In this document: piece by piece, positions 25,043 to 34,018 of the stretch | How the letters are laid out: each line of letters opens with the position of its first letter | Position numbering within the stretch: the stretch's first letter is position 1 | Source: Alteromonadaceae bacterium | GTDB lineage: Bacteria; Pseudomonadota; Gammaproteobacteria; Enterobacterales; Alteromonadaceae | Length of the DNA: 35,177 bases | Assembly: GCA_013216005.1 (NCBI GenBank) | Contig: JABSOJ010000015.1 | Location: forward strand, 1-35,177 | Direction of reading: 5' to 3' | Translations under genes and position numbers: made by a program | Notes under the pieces: model-generated | Told to the model about the DNA's origin: nothing | What the model saw: only the letters and a program-made list of their open reading frames with translations | Databases searched by the model: none

Positions 25043-25912
25043 ATGATAGATCAAGCGAGTGGCTTAAGAAAAATGCAAGATTTGCGAAAAGTAAAAAATT
25101 CAGGACAAATTAAAGTCATCGCCGTTTCAGGTGGGAAAGGTGGTGTGGGAAAAACCAATGTCTCATTAAATACCGCTATTTCATTAGCTAAGCTAGGTAA
25201 AAAAGTACTGGTTTTGGATGCTGATTTAGGCTTGGCTAATGTTGATGTCATGTTAGGCTTACGGGTTACCCGTAATTTGTCACATGTATTGTCAGGCGAA
25301 TGTGAGCTTGATGATATTATTGTAGAAGGCCCTGCTGGCATAAAAGTAATCCCCGCGACTTCCGGAACACAATCTATGGTCGATTTAACCACTGCTGAAC
25401 ATGCTGGTTTAATTCGTGCCTTCAGTGATATGAATACAAAATTTGATATTTTGCTGGTTGATACTGCAGCAGGCATTTCAGATATGGTGCTGAGTTTTTG
25501 TCGGGCGGCACAAGATATTATATTAGTTGTTTGTGACGAACCTACCTCAATCACTGATTGCTATGCTTTAATGAAGTTGCTGAGTCGCGATCACGATATG
25601 TTTAAATTCAAAGTTGTTGCTAACATGGTGCGTAGTCCGAAGGAAGGACAACAGCTTTTTGGAAAATTAGCCAAAGTTACTGATCGTTTTTTGGATGTTG
25701 CGCTAGACTTAGTAGCAGTTATACCTTTTGATGAAAATGTCAGAAAATCAGTACGTAAACAGCAAGCAATTGTTGAAGCTTTTCCAGATTCTCCTGCTTC
25801 TAAAGCAATTAAATTATTGGCTAAAAGGATAATTGATTGGCCTGTACCTAGTAAAGCTTCAGGACATTTAGAATTTTTTATTGAAAAATTACTCGAAAAT
25901 AATAAAAAATAG
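25043..25912 (+). CDS. flhG: Flagellar number regulator FlhG (FleN), MinD-like ATPase
   Basis: FlhG limits flagellar number by opposing FlhF and, in relatives, by inhibiting FlrA/FleQ. The 289-residue protein has the N-terminal activator helix DQASGLRKM (DQAxxLR), which stimulates FlhF GTPase activity. It then has a MinD/ParA deviant Walker A GGKGGVGKTN (about 31-40), the ATPase motif LVLDADLGLANVDVMLG, and LLVDTAAGISDMVL. A C-terminal amphipathic membrane-targeting helix may be represented by the basic tail (LEFFIEKLLENNKK). AAGGAGA precedes the ATG. Confidence 0.95.
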   Translation: MIDQASGLRKMQDLRKVKNSGQIKVIAVSGGKGGVGKTNVSLNTAISLAKLGKKVLVLDADLGLANVDVMLGLRVTRNLSHVLSGECELDDIIVEGPAGIKVIPATSGTQSMVDLTTAEHAGLIRAFSDMNTKFDILLVDTAAGISDMVLSFCRAAQDIILVVCDEPTSITDCYALMKLLSRDHDMFKFKVVANMVRSPKEGQQLFGKLAKVTDRFLDVALDLVAVIPFDENVRKSVRKQQAIVEAFPDSPASKAIKLLAKRIIDWPVPSKASGHLEFFIEKLLENNKK

Positions 25913-25991
25913 CTAAATTGATACTCAACATTGAACTGTATTTCCAGAGTGTTTGAGTATTCGACAATAATTAATCGGAGCTATAGTTATA

Positions 25992-26711
25992 GTGGGAAGA
26001 GTAAATGCCTATAGTGTTCAACAGGACAAATTAGCTTTATTGGAACAACATACTGTTCTGGTAAAGCGAATTGCTTATCATTTGCTGGCAAGGTTACCTG
26101 CCAGTGTACTTGTTGATGATTTGATCCAATCGGGAATGATTGGATTATTAGAAGCCTCTAATAACTTTGATAGCAGCAAAGGTGCTAGTTTTGAAACCTT
26201 TGCTGGTATTCGTATTCGTGGTGCAATGCTTGATGAAATGCGCCGTGGAGACTGGACACCACGTTCGGTACACAGAAATAGTCGCATGGTCAGTGACGCT
26301 ATAAAATCCCTTGAAGCAGAATTTGGCCGAGATGTCACTGATATTGAAGTGGCTGAAAAACTTGATATTTCGTTAAATGAGTACCATCATATTCTTAGTG
26401 AGGTTAGTTCTGGTAAAATCATAGGCTTCGAAGATTTAGGGGTAAGTGAAGACGCAATTCATATTGATGATAATGGTAAAAATGATGACCCTTATCAAAA
26501 AATTGAACAAATAGTTTTTAAAAAAGCGTTAAGTGAGTGTATTTCTACTTTACCTGAACGCGAAGCTTTAGTACTGTCTTTATATTACGACGAAGAATTA
26601 AATTTACGTGAAATTGGACAAGTTCTCGATGTAAGTGAATCTAGGGTTAGTCAAATTCATAGTCAGGCGATGCATCGTTTAAAAGCTAGAATGCAATCTT
26701 GGCAAAGTTAA
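25992..26711 (+). CDS. fliA: Flagellar sigma factor FliA (sigma28)
   Basis: FliA directs RNA polymerase to late flagellar promoters such as flagellin. It is held inactive by FlgM (not in the window) until hook completion. The 239-residue protein has region 2 (AYHLLARLPASVLVDDLIQSG and RIRGAMLDEMRRGDW) and region 4 (REIGQVLDVSESRVSQIHSQAMHRLK). The start is GTG 25992, with GGAG about 11 bases upstream. A perfect FliA site lies at the left end of this window. Confidence 0.95.
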   Translation: MGRVNAYSVQQDKLALLEQHTVLVKRIAYHLLARLPASVLVDDLIQSGMIGLLEASNNFDSSKGASFETFAGIRIRGAMLDEMRRGDWTPRSVHRNSRMVSDAIKSLEAEFGRDVTDIEVAEKLDISLNEYHHILSEVSSGKIIGFEDLGVSEDAIHIDDNGKNDDPYQKIEQIVFKKALSECISTLPEREALVLSLYYDEELNLREIGQVLDVSESRVSQIHSQAMHRLKARMQSWQS

Positions 26712-26777
26712 ATAAAAAAATTAGTAAAATAGAAACATACAGTTAATTATTCACCATGAAACCTGTTGGAGGGTGCC

Positions 26778-27161
26778 TTGGATAAAAATATGAAAGTTCT
26801 TGTAGTTGATGATTTTTCAACCATGAGACGTATCGTGAAAAATTTGTTACGTGATTTAGGCTTCACCAATATATCAGAAGCGGATGATGGCAGTACTGCA
26901 TTGCCTATGCTGCAAGGTGGAGATTTCGATTTTGTCGTAACTGACTGGAATATGCCTGGCATGCAAGGGATAGATTTATTAAAAGCTATTCGAGCTGATG
27001 CTAATTTGGCTCATTTACCTGTTTTGTTGATAACGGCAGAAGCAAAGAAAGAGCAAATAATTATGGCAGCTCAAGCAGGAGTAAACGGTTATATTGTTAA
27101 ACCATTTACTGCTGCAACGTTGAAAACAAAGCTAGATAAAATTTTTGAGCGTTTAGGTTAA
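26778..27161 (+). CDS. cheY: Chemotaxis response regulator CheY
   Basis: Phosphorylated CheY binds FliM/FliN and changes motor direction. From TTG 26778 (GGAGG five bases upstream) the product is 127 residues, starting [12 protein letters not shown]. The ATG at 26790 is too far from the ribosome binding site. The receiver has acidic pocket residues Asp11-Asp12, phospho-acceptor Asp56 in VVTDWNMPG, the switch threonine region LLITAEA and the lysine of VKPF. It is a single-domain protein that heads the chemotaxis group. Confidence 0.95.
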   Translation: MDKNMKVLVVDDFSTMRRIVKNLLRDLGFTNISEADDGSTALPMLQGGDFDFVVTDWNMPGMQGIDLLKAIRADANLAHLPVLLITAEAKKEQIIMAAQAGVNGYIVKPFTAATLKTKLDKIFERLG

Positions 27162-27191
27162 TTAAATCTGGCTTTTGCGTAAGGACGTTGC

Positions 27192-27935
27192 ATGACTAAA
27201 TTTAACGGTGTCCATGTTACTTTGGAACAAGCAAAATTGTTGGTGGAGTATCTGGAATCTGATCAGCAAGATAAAGCCGATGAACTGGTTGCTGAAATAC
27301 AAAACCCGATCAATTCAAATTTATTTGAAGAAATTGGTAAGTTGACACGGCAGTTACATGATTCTTTGATGAATTTTCAGCTTGATTCAAGGTTAAATGA
27401 TTTGGCCAATGCAGAGATCCCTGATGCCAAAGAACGCTTGAATTATGTTATTAAACAAACTGAAAATGCAGCCAATAAAACCATGGATGCGGTCGAGGCA
27501 ATTTTTCCTGTTGTTGATAATATTCAACAACAGGTAAAAAATGTTGATCCGCTATGGGAAAAACTGATGAATAATCAGTTAGATCTGCCGGAATTTAAAA
27601 GTCTTTGTGTTGATATAGATAGTTTGTTAAAAACTACCAGTAAAGAGACCCAGATTATGCGAGTATTAATGACTGATGTTTTAATGGCGCAAGATTTCCA
27701 AGATTTAACCGGGCAAGTTATTCGTAAAGTTATTGAGCTAGTCCATGAAGTAGAAGAAAGTTTAATAAATATGCTGACCGTGTTTGGTATTTCAACGGCG
27801 GAAGCGAAAGGAGCTATTCTACCTAAAGTTGGTGATAATCTAGTGGAAGGGCCGGTAGTAAACAAAGAGACAAGAGATGATGTTGTTGTCGATCAGGACG
27901 ATGTTGATGATCTTTTGTCTAGTTTAGGATTTTAA
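27192..27935 (+). CDS. cheZ: CheY phosphatase CheZ
   Basis: CheZ dephosphorylates CheY-P and so ends the turning signal. The 247-residue protein is mostly a long four-helix hairpin. The catalytic region is visible as VLMAQDFQDLTGQVIRKVIEL, where the glutamine in the DFQDLTGQ stretch is the catalytic residue by family. The C-terminal CheY-tethering peptide QDDVDDLLSSLGF (235-247) matches E. coli CheZ. It is followed by cheA after 13 bases. Confidence 0.95.
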   Translation: MTKFNGVHVTLEQAKLLVEYLESDQQDKADELVAEIQNPINSNLFEEIGKLTRQLHDSLMNFQLDSRLNDLANAEIPDAKERLNYVIKQTENAANKTMDAVEAIFPVVDNIQQQVKNVDPLWEKLMNNQLDLPEFKSLCVDIDSLLKTTSKETQIMRVLMTDVLMAQDFQDLTGQVIRKVIELVHEVEESLINMLTVFGISTAEAKGAILPKVGDNLVEGPVVNKETRDDVVVDQDDVDDLLSSLGF

Positions 27936-27948
27936 CGGGAGTTGCTGC

Positions 27949-30219
27949 ATGTCATTTGAGGCAGATGAAGAAATTCTTCAGGACTTTTTAATTGAAGCGG
28001 GTGAAATACTGGAATCGCTTTCTGAACAGTTGATAGAACTGGAAAATGATCCGGGAAACGCTGAGTTATTGAATTCAATCTTTAGAGGTTTTCATACAGT
28101 AAAAGGTGGTGCAGGATTTCTTTCTTTAAACCATCTGGTTGATGTTTGCCATGGTGCGGAAAATATTTTTGATTTATTACGTACCGGACAACGTACAGTA
28201 AATTCTTCATTAATGGATGTTATTTTGCAATCGCTTGATAGCGTTAATGAAATGTTTGTTTTAGTGCAAAATGGTGAAGTACTTGAAGCTGCAGATTCTG
28301 CATTATTAGCTGAATTACATCGTTTAAGTACTCCTGAGGGAGAAGAGGCTGAAGTTGAACAAGTTGTTGTTTCGACGTCAAGGTCTGTTGATAGTGATGA
28401 AGAAATCACAGATGACGAATTTGAAGCGTTGCTTGATGAATTGCATGGTGGTGGTAGCCCTTCAGCTGCATCTTCGCCTGTAGCAACTTCGGTAAATTTA
28501 TCTACTGATAGTGATGAAATAACCGATGATGAATTTGAAGCATTACTTGATGAATTACACGGTAGCGGTGGTCCCTCTGCTGTAGGTTCTACAAAAAATT
28601 CACAGGCAACCAATACAACAAAAACAACGAAAACAACAAAATCAACCACGAATAGTGGTGAAATAACTGACGACGAGTTTGAATCATTACTTGATGAATT
28701 ACACGGTCAAGGTTCTTTTTTATCAGAGGCTAAAGCTCCAGCAACTTTGAGCGTTGCCAGTGACAGTGATGAAATAAACGAGCAGGAATTTGAAGCACTT
28801 CTTGATCAACTTCATGGTAAGGGTCAGGCACCTAAAACTCAGCCCGTTGTCACTACCCCAGCATTATCAACAAGTTCTCAACCAAAAGCTTCTAAGCCAA
28901 AAGCATCTTCAAATGCTGGTGCTGCAAAATCAACGGTTAAAAAACCAGTTGGAAAAATAGCGCCAAAACCAGTTGCGGGGAAAGCTAAGGCAAAAGATAA
29001 AAAAACGGCAGTAATTCCTCAAGGTGAAACTACCGTTCGTGTTGATACCAAACGACTTGATCAGATCATGAATATGGTTGGTGAGTTGGTATTAGTTCGT
29101 AACCGTTTGTCTAGCTTAGGCATGGCAAAAGAAGATGAAGAGCTTACTAAAGCCATTTCAAATTTGGATGCGGTGACTACTGATTTGCAGGGTGCGGTTA
29201 TGAAAACCCGCATGCAGCCAATCAAAAAAGTTTTTGGCCGTTTCCCGCGGGTTGTTCGAGATCTTGCCCGTAGCCTGAATAAAGAAATTAAATTGATACT
29301 GGAAGGTGAGGAGACCGATTTAGATAAAAATCTGGTTGAAGCCCTTGCTGATCCATTAGTGCATTTAGTTAGAAACTCAGTTGACCACGGTATTGAAGAG
29401 CCGGCCGTTCGTGAAGCTAATGGTAAACCCAGAGAAGGTACTGTTGTTTTATCTGCGTCCCAGGAAGGGGATCATATTCTATTAACCATTCGTGATGATG
29501 GTGCAGGTATGAATGCAAATAAATTAAAACAGATAGCGATAGAAAGAGGGGTTTTAGATACTGAAGCAGCTGCTCGTATGTCTGACTCTGAAGCTTTTAA
29601 TTTGATTTTTGCTCCTGGGTTTTCAACTAAAACTGAAATTTCTGAAGTATCTGGCCGTGGTGTCGGTATGGATGTGGTGAAAACAAAAATTACCCAGCTC
29701 AATGGTACAGTGGCTATTGATTCACAATTGGGCATTGGTACAGTACTGGAAATTAAAGTACCACTTACTTTAGCAATTCTACCTACTTTAATGGTAGTCG
29801 TAGGCAAACAGACATTTGCATTGCCGCTTGCCGGAGTGAATGAAATATTCCATTTAGATTTAACTAAAACCAATGTTGTTGATGGGCAATTAACCACAAT
29901 TGTCCGTGAAAAAGCTATTCCGTTATTTTATTTGGATCAATGGTTAGTGAGAGACTATGTTGAACAAACACGTGAAAAAGGTCATGTGGTTATTGTTCAG
30001 TTGGGCAAACAACAAATTGGTTTTGTGGTTGATAGCCTGATTGGTCAAGAAGAAGTAGTTATAAAACCTCTTGATAGATTATTGCATGGTACCCCAGGCA
30101 TGGCAGGAGCAACAATAACCAGTGATGGTGGCATTGCTTTGATTATTGATGTACCTAGCATGTTGAAATTCTATGCTAAGAAATCACCTGTTAACAAAAG
30201 ATTACGTACGCACAATTAA
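27949..30219 (+). CDS. cheA: Chemotaxis histidine kinase CheA with four tandem CheY-binding-like peptides
   Basis: CheA autophosphorylates when receptors are active and passes phosphate to CheY and CheB. The 756-residue protein has P1 with His49 in FRGFHTVKGGAGF. A long low-complexity region (about 135-360) replaces a recognisable P2. P3 dimerisation follows (TKRLDQIMNMVGELVLVRNRLS), then P4 kinase (N-box LVRNSVDHGIE, DDGAGM, GFSTKTEISEVSGRGVGMDVVK) and the CheW-like P5. In the linker four copies of an EITDDEFEALLDELHG-type unit begin at residues 152, 190, 238 and 275. They resemble the CheY-binding ends of FliM and CheZ. In vibrios the CheA segment bound by ParP (LID) lies in this general region, so ParP docking is an alternative role. 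Confidence 0.95.
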   Translation: MSFEADEEILQDFLIEAGEILESLSEQLIELENDPGNAELLNSIFRGFHTVKGGAGFLSLNHLVDVCHGAENIFDLLRTGQRTVNSSLMDVILQSLDSVNEMFVLVQNGEVLEAADSALLAELHRLSTPEGEEAEVEQVVVSTSRSVDSDEEITDDEFEALLDELHGGGSPSAASSPVATSVNLSTDSDEITDDEFEALLDELHGSGGPSAVGSTKNSQATNTTKTTKTTKSTTNSGEITDDEFESLLDELHGQGSFLSEAKAPATLSVASDSDEINEQEFEALLDQLHGKGQAPKTQPVVTTPALSTSSQPKASKPKASSNAGAAKSTVKKPVGKIAPKPVAGKAKAKDKKTAVIPQGETTVRVDTKRLDQIMNMVGELVLVRNRLSSLGMAKEDEELTKAISNLDAVTTDLQGAVMKTRMQPIKKVFGRFPRVVRDLARSLNKEIKLILEGEETDLDKNLVEALADPLVHLVRNSVDHGIEEPAVREANGKPREGTVVLSASQEGDHILLTIRDDGAGMNANKLKQIAIERGVLDTEAAARMSDSEAFNLIFAPGFSTKTEISEVSGRGVGMDVVKTKITQLNGTVAIDSQLGIGTVLEIKVPLTLAILPTLMVVVGKQTFALPLAGVNEIFHLDLTKTNVVDGQLTTIVREKAIPLFYLDQWLVRDYVEQTREKGHVVIVQLGKQQIGFVVDSLIGQEEVVIKPLDRLLHGTPGMAGATITSDGGIALIIDVPSMLKFYAKKSPVNKRLRTHN
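28402..28818 (+). repeat. Four 16-residue peptide repeats in the CheA linker
   Basis: Copies lie at 28402-28449, 28516-28563, 28660-28707 and 28771-28818. Copies 1 and 2 are identical at protein level (EITDDEFEALLDELHG), copy 3 has one change (A to S), and copy 4 is more diverged (EINEQEFEALLDQLHG). DNA identity is lower than protein identity, with many synonymous differences, which implies selection on the peptide rather than recent duplication. Linkers of 21-32 residues between copies are Ser/Thr/Ala/Lys-rich and unrelated to each other. Confidence 0.9.
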
Positions 30220-30263
30220 CCTTTTCAATAACAGTTATTAAAATAATAACAAAGAGAAATTAA

Positions 30264-31394
30264 ATGGCCTATAAGGTTTTGGTGGTAGACGACTCAAGCT
30301 TTTTCAGACGTCGTGTTACGGATATACTAAATGCAGATCCAAATCTTGATGTCATTGATGTTGCGGTAGATGGTAAAGACGCAGTAGAAAAAGCGATTAA
30401 ATTAAAACCTGATGTCATCACCATGGACATTGAAATGCCGCTTCTAAATGGGATTGAAGCGGTTAAACAAATCATGGCAAAATCGCCGACGGCAATTTTA
30501 ATGTTTTCTTCATTAACTCATAAAGGAGCACGAGCTACTTTAGACGCGCTAGAGGCTGGAGCATTAGATTTTCTTCCGAAAAAATTCAATGAAATTGCAA
30601 AAACAACTGAAGATGCAGGTAGTTTATTAAGACAACGTGTAGTCCAATTAGCTAAAGGTCGGAGGTTTACTACTCGTCGGTTAGTAAAAACCAAACCGGT
30701 TGTCACAACCCGCACAATAAATCGCACCAGAGTTCTACCGAAAATGGCAGTTGTTGACCGTGTTAAACCAGTTGCAAGCACTACTGATGCCAGGGTTAAG
30801 CGTAGTTCAGGCAAAGAATATAAATTACTTGCCATAGGCACCTCTACAGGCGGACCTATTGCTTTGCAGAAAATATTATCGAAGCTGCCGAAAGATTTTC
30901 CTTTACCTATTATTATGGTTCAGCACATGCCCGCTGCTTTCACGCAGACTTTTGCTACCCGTCTTGATTCGTTATGTAAAATAAGCGTTAAAGAAGCAAG
31001 TGACGGTGACGTGCTCAAACCAGGGTGCGCTTATCTTGCTCCCGGTGGTAAACAAATGATTTTGGATGGCACACCAAGTTCGTCAAGGCTACGAATACTG
31101 GAAGATACATCTGACAGAATTGCATTTAAACCAAGTGTTGATGTGAGTTTTGGATCAGCCGCTAAAATTTATAAAGGCTCAGTACTTGCGGTGATCCTGA
31201 CGGGTATGGGATCAGATGGCAGGGAAGGCTCTCGTATGTTGAAAGCTAAAGGATCAACTATTTGGGCACAAGACGAGGAATCTTGTGTGGTTTATGGTAT
31301 GCCACAGGCGGTAACAAAGGCAGGGCTGTCAGAATTATCTTTAAGTTTAGAAACCGTGGCTGATTCAGTGTTAACAGAAATAGACCATGGATAG
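30264..31394 (+). CDS. cheB: Chemotaxis methylesterase CheB
   Basis: CheB removes methyl groups from (or deamidates) receptor glutamyl sites for adaptation and is activated by CheA phosphorylation. The 376-residue protein has an N-terminal receiver with Asp55 (ITMDIEMP), a basic linker (about 135-185), and a C-terminal esterase domain with catalytic serine in GTSTGGP, histidine in VQHMP and aspartate in TGMGSDG. It overlaps motC by eight bases. Confidence 0.95.
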   Translation: MAYKVLVVDDSSFFRRRVTDILNADPNLDVIDVAVDGKDAVEKAIKLKPDVITMDIEMPLLNGIEAVKQIMAKSPTAILMFSSLTHKGARATLDALEAGALDFLPKKFNEIAKTTEDAGSLLRQRVVQLAKGRRFTTRRLVKTKPVVTTRTINRTRVLPKMAVVDRVKPVASTTDARVKRSSGKEYKLLAIGTSTGGPIALQKILSKLPKDFPLPIIMVQHMPAAFTQTFATRLDSLCKISVKEASDGDVLKPGCAYLAPGGKQMILDGTPSSSRLRILEDTSDRIAFKPSVDVSFGSAAKIYKGSVLAVILTGMGSDGREGSRMLKAKGSTIWAQDEESCVVYGMPQAVTKAGLSELSLSLETVADSVLTEIDHG

Positions 31395-32133
31395 ATTAAG
31401 TATTGCCGGCATTATTGTCGCTTTACTGGCTATTATTATTGGTTTTACCCTTGATGGCGGAGGGCTCGGCGCTTTATTTGAATTGCCGGCATTTATTATT
31501 GTTGTTGGTGGGACATTGGGTGCAGTGATGTTGCAGTCGTCTCAGCAGCAGTTTGTGCATGCAATGTCGTTATTGAAATGGGTTATTTATCCGCCTAAGT
31601 ATGATATTCCTGAGGGTATTGACAGTATTCTTTTCTGGGCGGAAAAAGCACGTGAATCTGGATATTTAGCACTGGAAGATCTCGCACTCGAAGAAGATGA
31701 TGGCTATGTTGTAAAAGGGTTGAATTCTTTAGTTGATGGTATAGATGTTGATAAGTTTAAAGTCTCCCTTGACTTGGATTTAGATCTTTACCGCGAGCAT
31801 AATTTGCGCTCTGCCAATATATTTGAATCTATGGGGGGTTACAGTCCCACCATTGGAATACTTGGGGCTGTACTTGGTTTAATACATGCTATGGGCAATT
31901 TGAATGACCCCAACTTGTTAGGACAAGGTATTGCTACTGCATTTGTTGCTACTATTTATGGTGTAGGGTTTGCTAATTTATTATACATACCTGTAGCGAA
32001 TAAAATTAGAGGCATTGTTCATCAACAAACAATGTACAGAGAAATGATGGCGGAAGGACTATTGGCGATAGCCAATGCTGAAACCCCTAATTTTATCGCT
32101 AATAAACTTTCAGCTTTCAGGCTAGAGGAATGA
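31387..32133 (+). CDS. motC: Flagellar stator protein MotC (MotA/PomA family)
   Basis: MotA-family proteins form the pentamer around a MotB dimer, conduct ions and push on FliG. The 248-residue protein has four membrane helices (about 4-22, 30-48, 150-170, 182-205), with the family prolines in [17 protein letters not shown] and the [11 protein letters not shown] segment, and a cytosolic loop between helices 2 and 3. Position between cheB and parC matches motC of Pseudomonas, so I use that name. Ion specificity cannot be set from sequence by eye. It overlaps motD by four bases (ATGA). Confidence 0.92.
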   Translation: MDRLSIAGIIVALLAIIIGFTLDGGGLGALFELPAFIIVVGGTLGAVMLQSSQQQFVHAMSLLKWVIYPPKYDIPEGIDSILFWAEKARESGYLALEDLALEEDDGYVVKGLNSLVDGIDVDKFKVSLDLDLDLYREHNLRSANIFESMGGYSPTIGILGAVLGLIHAMGNLNDPNLLGQGIATAFVATIYGVGFANLLYIPVANKIRGIVHQQTMYREMMAEGLLAIANAETPNFIANKLSAFRLEE

Positions 32134-33116
32134 ACCGCAGACGGGGGCGTCGTCATACTGTAGAGCATGACAATGTTCACCGGTGGTTAGTTTCCTACGC
32201 TGATTACATGACGTTGATGTTTGCTTTATTTGTGGTTTTGTATGCCATGGCTATGGTTAATGAAAAACCGTTTGAAAGTTTAACAGAGTCTATTGGCAGG
32301 ATATTTCAAGCGGATAAAGTTCCACCTAAGAATCGCGGACATGGCGATGATATTTTGCCAGTCAATCAAATTAAATCCAAAATAAACCTTTATGGGAATG
32401 CTATTTTGGATGTGGCAGGTTCTAATTTGGTAGATGGTGAGCCTGTCTTATCAAATATTGAAAGTACTTTAGTAGGCAGTAATTTAACAACGCTTGAAAA
32501 GGAATTGCATACGGCATTGTTTGATTTGGTTGAATCGGGTTTTGCCGAATTAACGGTAGACGGCGATTGGTTAGAAATTGAATTAAGTAGTGGATTGCTA
32601 TTTCCAAGCGGTTCTTCTTCAACAACCCTGTCTGCTACCGCAATTCTTGGTGTTATTTATGATGTAATTGGCGATGTCAGTAATCTTATTCGTATAAGAG
32701 GTTATACTGATGATCAGCCTATTAACACCGAAATATTTAATTCCAACTGGGAGTTATCAGTATTTAGAGCTACAGCTGTTTTACGTTCACTGGAAAAAAT
32801 GAATCTGAATCCGGCTCGTATGGCGATTGAAGCTTACGGACAGTATTATCCTACTTCAAATAATACAACGGCTCTAGGTAGGGCAAAAAACAGACGTGTT
32901 GTTATAGCCATCTCTAAGTACGGTTTAGAACAAAGAAATTTATTAACAACGCCGGTATTTAGCATTAAAGATGTGGATAAAATTAAGCAACTTAATGGTG
33001 ATGGTACTGGTACTGATGCCGATCGTAAAGGTAATAAAATTAAAGTTATTCGATTAGCAAATGGTGGTTTACGAATTACTACCCGGGAAGATGAACCACC
33101 GTCTCAAAATCAATAA
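32130..33116 (+). CDS. motD: Flagellar stator protein MotD (MotB/PomB family)
   Basis: MotB-family proteins anchor the stator to peptidoglycan and carry the ion-binding aspartate. The 328-residue protein has a basic cytosolic N-terminus and one membrane helix containing Asp25 in VSYADYMTLMFALFVVLYAM. A plug-like segment follows, then a periplasmic OmpA-like domain (about 145-265) with RGYTDDQPI, the peptidoglycan-binding NWELSVFRA and GRAKNRRVVI. The C-terminal 60 residues beyond the OmpA domain are extra and unassigned. It is translationally coupled to motC. Confidence 0.92.
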   Translation: MNRRRGRRHTVEHDNVHRWLVSYADYMTLMFALFVVLYAMAMVNEKPFESLTESIGRIFQADKVPPKNRGHGDDILPVNQIKSKINLYGNAILDVAGSNLVDGEPVLSNIESTLVGSNLTTLEKELHTALFDLVESGFAELTVDGDWLEIELSSGLLFPSGSSSTTLSATAILGVIYDVIGDVSNLIRIRGYTDDQPINTEIFNSNWELSVFRATAVLRSLEKMNLNPARMAIEAYGQYYPTSNNTTALGRAKNRRVVIAISKYGLEQRNLLTTPVFSIKDVDKIKQLNGDGTGTDADRKGNKIKVIRLANGGLRITTREDEPPSQNQ

Positions 33117-33154
33117 TGGGCATGTTTTTACTTATTTACTAAATTAACTGTATC

Positions 33155-33206
33155 TTTTAACTAGATATTTCAACTAAATGTTTTACCAAGATATTTTAAC
33201 TAGATA
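33155..33206 (+). repeat. 13-bp repeats between motD and parC
   Basis: TTTTAACTAGATA occurs at 33155-33167 and 33194-33206. The related TTTTACCAAGATA is at 33181-33193 and a more diverged unit lies before it. Confidence 0.85.
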
Positions 33207-33241
33207 AGTTATCTTGTTAATTTGAATAATAGGAATCTCAA

Positions 33242-34018
33242 TTGGTAGTTTGGACCGTAGCAAATCAAAAAGGTGGTGTGGGTAAAACAACCACTACAAT
33301 TGCATTGGGTGGCTTGTTGGCTGAACAAGGTTACCGAGTATTATTGGTTGATACTGATCCTCATGCATCATTGAGCTATTATTTTGGAATTGAATCTGAA
33401 GATTTGGACCTGAGTGTTTATAACTTATTTACCCGGGTGTCTAAAAAGGAAGAAATATTACAGAGTTTGTGTCCTACGCAATATGCAAACATTGATATTT
33501 TGCCGGCAACAATGGGATTAGCGACGCTTGATCGATCATTAGGGGCCAAAGGAGGCATGGGTTTAGTACTTAAAAAAGCGATGCAAAAAATCACTGATGA
33601 ATATGATTATGTTTTGATGGATTGTCCTCCAGTGTTGGGCGTATTAATGGTGAATGCATTAGCGGCATCGGACAGAATTATTGTGCCGGTACAAACGGAG
33701 TATCTTGCACTTAAAGGTTTAGATAGAATGATGAAAACGATGGATATTATGCAAGTGGAGCAAGATAAACCCTTTAATTACACTATAGTGCCAACCATGT
33801 TTGATAAAAGAACGAAGGCTTCGATATTAGCTTATAGAAGTTTACAGGAACAATATCCTGAAAGTTTATGGCTAGGAGTTGTGCCGGTAGATACAAATTT
33901 TAGAAATGCCAGTACCTGCAGACAAGTGCCATCGGATCACGCTGCATCTTCTCGTGGTGTTTTCGCTTATAGGAATTTATTAACGCATTTATTAGAATTA
34001 CAAACGGTGGCTAAATAA
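33242..34018 (+). CDS. parC: ParC, ParA-like ATPase for polar chemotaxis arrays
   Basis: In vibrios ParC localises chemotaxis arrays to the pole with ParP. The 258-residue protein has the ParA deviant Walker A KGGVGKTTTT (about 10-19), the switch motif LLVDTDPHASLS and LMDCPPVLGVLMVNAL. The start is TTG 33242 with AGGAA upstream, and the MVVWTVANQKGG start matches the family. No partner ParB or parS is visible, so plasmid/chromosome partition is unlikely. It abuts parP with no spacer. Confidence 0.9.
   Translation: MVVWTVANQKGGVGKTTTTIALGGLLAEQGYRVLLVDTDPHASLSYYFGIESEDLDLSVYNLFTRVSKKEEILQSLCPTQYANIDILPATMGLATLDRSLGAKGGMGLVLKKAMQKITDEYDYVLMDCPPVLGVLMVNALAASDRIIVPVQTEYLALKGLDRMMKTMDIMQVEQDKPFNYTIVPTMFDKRTKASILAYRSLQEQYPESLWLGVVPVDTNFRNASTCRQVPSDHAASSRGVFAYRNLLTHLLELQTVAK

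Noticed and set aside
28092-28649. Long open frame on the minus strand inside cheA
   Set aside because: It is a serine-rich antisense shadow of the acidic repeat region, with no ribosome binding site and a fully supported gene opposite.
33242-34018. ParA-like gene as part of a partition or plasmid system
   Set aside because: There is no ParB or centromere-like array, and the neighbours are motCD, parP and cheW, so it is the chemotaxis ParC.
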